From assembly GCF_026340975.1 (NCBI RefSeq), contig NZ_JAPEOS010000002.1:2353001-2417000 (forward strand): 64,000 nt of DNA, given 5' to 3'. Both the position numbers and the translations under genes were made by a program. Every line of letters begins with the position of its first letter. The stretch's first letter is position 1. The stretch is from Streptomyces sp. NBC_01214 (GTDB lineage Bacteria; Actinomycetota; Actinomycetes; Streptomycetales; Streptomycetaceae). Below the pieces are notes generated by a model. It was not told where the DNA came from. It ran no database searches and was given only the letters and a program-made list of their open reading frames with translations. This document shows positions 60,563 to 64,000 of this stretch, piece by piece.

Positions 60563-63013
60563 GTGACGACGTCCATCGAAGGCAGGATCGCCGAGGAGCT
60601 CGGCGTACGGGAGCGGCAGGTCAAGGCCGCCGTCGAGCTGCTCGACGGCGGCTCCACCGTGCCGTTCATCGCGCGCTACCGCAAGGAAGCGACCGAGATG
60701 CTCGACGACGCCCAGCTGCGCACCCTAGAGGAGCGGCTGCGGTACCTGCGGGAGCTGGAGGACCGCCGTGCGGCGGTCCTGGACTCCGTACGGGAGCAGG
60801 GCAAGCTCACCGACGAACTGGCGGCGCGGATCGCCGCGGCCGACACCAAGGCCCGGTTGGAGGACATCTACCTGCCCTTCAAGCCCAAGCGGCGCACCAA
60901 GGCGCAGATCGCCCGCGAGGCCGGTCTGGAGCCGCTCGCCGAGGGCCTGCTGGCCGACCCGTCGGTGGAACCGGCCGCGGCCGCGGCCGCGTTCGTCGAC
61001 GCCGACAAGGGCGTAGCCGACCCGGCGGCCGCCCTCGAGGGCGCCCGGGCCATCCTCACCGAGCGGTTCGGCGAGGACGCCGACCTGATCGGTGAACTGC
61101 GCGAGCGCATGTGGGGCCGGGGCCGGCTCGCGGCGAAGGTCCGCGAGGGCAAGGAGGAGGCGGGCGCCAAGTTCGCCGACTACTTCGACTTCGCCGAGCC
61201 GTTCACCGCGCTGCCCTCGCACCGCGTCCTCGCCATGCTGCGCGGCGAGAAGGAGGACGTCCTCGACCTCACCCTGGAGCCGGAGGAGCCCCGCGAGGAG
61301 CCCGGCCCGTCCACGTACGAGGGCATGATCGCCCGCCGCTTCGGGGTGAACGACCGCGGCCGCCCCGGCGACAAGTGGCTGGCCGACACCGTCCGCTGGG
61401 CCTGGCGCACGAAGATCCAGGTGCACCTCGGCATCGACCTGCGGATGCGGCTGCGCCAGGCCGCCGAGGACGAGGCGGTGCGGGTCTTCGCATCGAACCT
61501 GCGCGACCTGCTGCTCGCGGCTCCCGCCGGCACCCGGGCGACGCTCGGCCTGGACCCGGGCTTCCGTACCGGCGTGAAGGTCGCCGTCGTGGACGCCACC
61601 GGCAAGGTCGTTGCCACGGACGTGATCTACCCGCACGTGCCCGCCAACAAGTGGGACGAGTCCCTCGCCAAGCTGGCCCGCCTCGCGAAGGAGCACGCGG
61701 TCGAGCTGGTCGCCATCGGCAACGGCACGGCCTCCCGCGAGACCGACAAGCTCGCCGGGGACCTCATCACGCGCCACCCCGAGCTGGGGCTCACCAAGGT
61801 GATGGTCTCGGAGGCCGGCGCCTCCGTGTACTCGGCCTCGGCCTTCGCCTCTCAGGAACTCCCCGGCATGGACGTGTCGCTGCGCGGCGCCGTCTCCATC
61901 GCCCGCCGCCTGCAGGACCCGCTCGCCGAGCTGGTCAAGATCGACCCGAAGTCGATCGGCGTCGGCCAGTACCAGCACGACCTGTCCGAGGTGAAGCTCT
62001 CGCGCTCGCTCGACGCGGTCGTCGAGGACTGTGTGAACGGCGTCGGGGTGGACGTCAACACCGCCTCCGCGCCGCTGCTTTCGCGGGTCTCGGGCATCAG
62101 CGGCGGCCTCGCCGAGAACATCGTGGCCCACCGCGACGCCAACGGCCCCTTCCGTAGCCGCAAGGGGCTCAAGGACGTGGCCCGGCTCGGCCCGAAGGCG
62201 TACGAGCAGTGCGCGGGCTTCCTGCGGATCCGCGGCGGGGACGACCCGCTGGACTTCTCCAGCGTGCACCCCGAGGCCTATCCGGTGGTCCGGGGCATGG
62301 CCAAGACGGCGGGCAGCGAGGTGGCGGCCCTGATCGGCAACTCGGGCGTGCTGCGCTCGTTGCGTCCCGAGCAGTTCGTCACCGAGGCCTTCGGCCTGCC
62401 CACCGTCACGGACATCCTGCGCGAGCTGGAGAAGCCGGGCCGCGACCCGCGCCCCGCCTTCAAGACGGCCACGTTCAAGGAGGGCGTCGAGAAGATCGGC
62501 GACCTGGCCCCCGGCATGATCCTGGAGGGCGTGGTCACCAACGTGGCCGCCTTCGGCGCCTTCATCGACATCGGCGTCCACCAGGACGGTCTGGCGCACG
62601 TCTCGGCGCTGTCGAAGACCTTCGTCAAGGACCCCCGGGACGTGGTCAAGCCGGGCGACATCGTCCGTGTGAAGGTCATGGACGTGGACATCCCGCGCAA
62701 GCGGATCTCGCTGACCCTGCGGCTGGAGGACGAGGCCGGGGCGGAGCGCGGCGCGGGTGCTCCGCGGCAGCGCGAGGACCGGCGCGGCGGCGGTGGCGGC
62801 GGAGGCGGCGGTGGCCGTCCGCCGCAGCAGCGCGGCGGGTCCGGTGGCCGCGAGGGTGGCCGCAACCAGGGCCAGGGCGAGCGCGGTCAGGGCGAGCGCG
62901 GCCAGGGCCGCCGGCAGGGCGGCGGCAGCGCCCCCGCCCCCGCCAACAGCGCGATGGCCGACGCCCTGCGCCGCGCGGGCCTCACCGCCCCCGAGGAGCG
63001 CCGCAAGAAGTAG
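60563..63013 (+). CDS. tex: Tex-family RNA-binding transcription accessory protein
   Basis: 816 residues. The N-terminal helical part includes GGSTVPFIARYRKEATEMLD; a YqgF/RNase H-like domain follows from ATLGLDPGFRTG. Helix-hairpin-helix elements lie near DVNTASAPLLSRVSGI, and the C-terminal S1 domain is GMILEGVVTNVAAFGAFIDI. Tex proteins act in transcription and rescue of stalled polymerases or ribosomes. The last about 85 residues are an RG/G-rich tail (RGGGGGGGGGG, then Gln/Gly/Glu repeats), typical of actinobacterial members. Start GTG 60563. Confidence 0.95.
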   Translation: MTTSIEGRIAEELGVRERQVKAAVELLDGGSTVPFIARYRKEATEMLDDAQLRTLEERLRYLRELEDRRAAVLDSVREQGKLTDELAARIAAADTKARLEDIYLPFKPKRRTKAQIAREAGLEPLAEGLLADPSVEPAAAAAAFVDADKGVADPAAALEGARAILTERFGEDADLIGELRERMWGRGRLAAKVREGKEEAGAKFADYFDFAEPFTALPSHRVLAMLRGEKEDVLDLTLEPEEPREEPGPSTYEGMIARRFGVNDRGRPGDKWLADTVRWAWRTKIQVHLGIDLRMRLRQAAEDEAVRVFASNLRDLLLAAPAGTRATLGLDPGFRTGVKVAVVDATGKVVATDVIYPHVPANKWDESLAKLARLAKEHAVELVAIGNGTASRETDKLAGDLITRHPELGLTKVMVSEAGASVYSASAFASQELPGMDVSLRGAVSIARRLQDPLAELVKIDPKSIGVGQYQHDLSEVKLSRSLDAVVEDCVNGVGVDVNTASAPLLSRVSGISGGLAENIVAHRDANGPFRSRKGLKDVARLGPKAYEQCAGFLRIRGGDDPLDFSSVHPEAYPVVRGMAKTAGSEVAALIGNSGVLRSLRPEQFVTEAFGLPTVTDILRELEKPGRDPRPAFKTATFKEGVEKIGDLAPGMILEGVVTNVAAFGAFIDIGVHQDGLAHVSALSKTFVKDPRDVVKPGDIVRVKVMDVDIPRKRISLTLRLEDEAGAERGAGAPRQREDRRGGGGGGGGGGRPPQQRGGSGGREGGRNQGQGERGQGERGQGRRQGGGSAPAPANSAMADALRRAGLTAPEERRKK

Positions 63014-63139
63014 GAGCCGTCAAGGGTGTCTTGCAGCCACCCGGCGCGTGTCGGTCTTCGTACCGAGTGGCCGAATAGCTTCCCCACCTGGGGACTTGCC
63101 TTGCCAACTCGCGTACAAGATCTGTAGGCATGGTGGAAC

Positions 63140-63165
63140 GCCCGTTCGTCACTCGGCGGACGGGC
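63140..63165 (+). terminator. Terminator-like hairpin between tex and the protease gene
   Basis: GCCCGTTCGTC pairs with GGCGGACGGGC around ACTC, followed by TTCCGCGTTTT. It lies 126 bases past tex and 120 bases before the ImmA-like start, so it could be a terminator or an attenuator of the latter. Confidence 0.5.
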
Positions 63166-63284
63166 TTCCGCGTTTTCCCCTCAGGACCGCATTCCCCGAG
63201 GCCGCCTCGAAGGCACAGGACGTCATGCCCATGCCCATACACGCCTACCGCCGTTGCCCCGGAAAGGGTCCGAAGAGGGATCAC

Positions 63285-63785
63285 ATGCCCCACCGGCAAC
63301 TCAGCATCCGCAAAAGGTGCGAGCAGATTCTCGGCCATCTGGATCTGACCCACCCCTTCTCCCTCGACGACCTGTGTCGACGGATAGCCGAGCGGCGAGG
63401 CCGTCCCATCCGGCTCCATCCGCTCCCCAAGGAAGCGGCGGAGTCCGGGGTCTGCGGACTGTGGGTGGGCACGGCCAGCGTCGACTACGTCTTCTACGAG
63501 GCGCAGACCACCCCGCTGCACCGGGAGCACATCGTCCTCCACGAGCTGGGCCACATCCTCTTCGGCCACAACTCCCTGGAAGGGGAGGAGACCGACGGGA
63601 ACGCCCCCGTGGTGCTCGGCCGCACCAACTACACCACCCGGCAGGAGCAGGAGGCGGAGATGCTCGCCAGCATGATCCGCATCCGCACGGCGAACGCCGG
63701 GCCGCGGTCCGCGAACGGCGCCCGCGGCACCCTGGCCCGACTGGAGTCCGCCATGGGGTACGAGCGGGGCACCGATGGCAAGTGA
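63285..63785 (+). CDS. ImmA/IrrE-type metallopeptidase
   Basis: 166 residues with the zinc motif VLHELGHILFGH (HExxH with the next His) after the strand DYVFYEAQTTPLHREHIV. An N-terminal helical part starts RQLSIRKRCEQILGHL. The family includes phage-repressor-cleaving ImmA and stress regulator IrrE. ATG 63285 with GAAGAGGGA upstream. Its end overlaps the start of the membrane protein gene by 11 bases, a fixed pair in Streptomyces. Confidence 0.87.
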   Translation: MPHRQLSIRKRCEQILGHLDLTHPFSLDDLCRRIAERRGRPIRLHPLPKEAAESGVCGLWVGTASVDYVFYEAQTTPLHREHIVLHELGHILFGHNSLEGEETDGNAPVVLGRTNYTTRQEQEAEMLASMIRIRTANAGPRSANGARGTLARLESAMGYERGTDGK

Positions 63786-64000
63786 CCTGACCGCCTTCGG
63801 CAACTGGCTCGCCGTCCCCAGCGTGGTGTGCCTGTGGATCGCCGTCCTGCTCCGCGCCCCCGGAGCCCTGCGCTCCCCCCAGCAGCGCGGCCTGTGGCTG
63901 GCCGTCGCCACCGCCGCCGCCGCGATGACCCTCAACCTCCCGGACGTCGTCTCGTACGCGATGGGCCGCGGCCCGGGCTACGCCCACACCATCGGCCTCG
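63775..64000 (+). CDS. MAB_1171c-type membrane protein, cut by the window end
   Basis: 75 residues of a multi-span protein are visible: FGNWLAVPSVVCLWIAVLL and LWLAVATAAAAMTLNLPDVV are hydrophobic segments. ATG 63775 overlaps the ImmA/IrrE gene. Streptomyces genomes often place a predicted multi-span membrane protein of this kind directly after an ImmA/IrrE protease gene. The rest lies beyond the window. Confidence 0.75.
   Translation, partial: MASDLTAFGNWLAVPSVVCLWIAVLLRAPGALRSPQQRGLWLAVATAAAAMTLNLPDVVSYAMGRGPGYAHTIGL

Overview
The window is high-GC DNA with strong codon-position bias, GTG/TTG starts and Streptomyces-type gene families (WhiB, SsgA-like, SCO6745-like, paired ImmA/IrrE protease plus membrane protein, modular PKS). 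It is almost certainly a Streptomyces or close relative. No rRNA, tRNA, CRISPR array, transposase or integrase was found.

Region 1 (1-19.2 kb) is part of a type I polyketide gene cluster. It opens with the C-terminal thioesterase of a PKS whose body lies left of the window. An MFS exporter (ATGA overlap), a cytochrome P450, a second MFS exporter and a DUF2867 protein follow. Then comes an 8.2-kb PKS: KSQ-AT-ACP loading module plus KS-AT-DH-KR-ACP extender. The loading KS has Gln instead of Cys, and its AT has methylmalonyl-type motifs, so a propionyl starter is predicted. The extender AT looks malonyl-specific, and DH plus KR predict a 2-pentenoyl intermediate. An acyl-CoA dehydrogenase, an acyl-AMP ligase and a convergent type II thioesterase complete the visible part. 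The rest of the assembly line is outside the window.

Region 2 (17.7-21.1 kb) is a decayed border. It holds an ECF sigma factor with two compensating frameshifts, a mutase-like ORF lacking most of its catalytic barrel, and a flavin oxidase remnant scattered over three frames.

Region 3 (21-39.3 kb) looks like ordinary chromosome. It has an alpha/beta hydrolase and a TetR gene sharing an operator-like motif, a VOC protein, a WhiB protein, a tightly overlapping four-gene operon with WXG100/ESX-like proteins, a fatty acyl desaturase behind two palindromes, an ABC-F ATPase, an SsgA-like protein, an NCS1 permease divergent from a TetR, an amidohydrolase, a BNR-repeat secreted protein, a GNAT, a YciI protein, endonuclease V and a saccharopine-dehydrogenase-like reductase.

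Region 4 (39.5-51.8 kb) is a fatty-acid or related acyl-CoA catabolic block. It has a class III CoA-transferase, an LLM flavin oxidoreductase, an acyl-CoA dehydrogenase, a thiolase, a FadB-like multifunctional protein, a MerR regulator divergent from an acyl-CoA synthetase, and a BCCT transporter.

Region 5 (51.8-64 kb) has a small XRE/zinc-ribbon locus, pterin dehydratase, a secreted sphingomyelinase-like phosphodiesterase, an MpaB-type oxygenase, a secreted M1 aminopeptidase, a LysE exporter beside a gutted MocR regulator, a SCO6745-like protein, Tex, and an ImmA/IrrE protease coupled to a membrane protein cut by the window end.

A recurring feature is short, young tandem duplications (8-18 bp units), both between genes and inside them.
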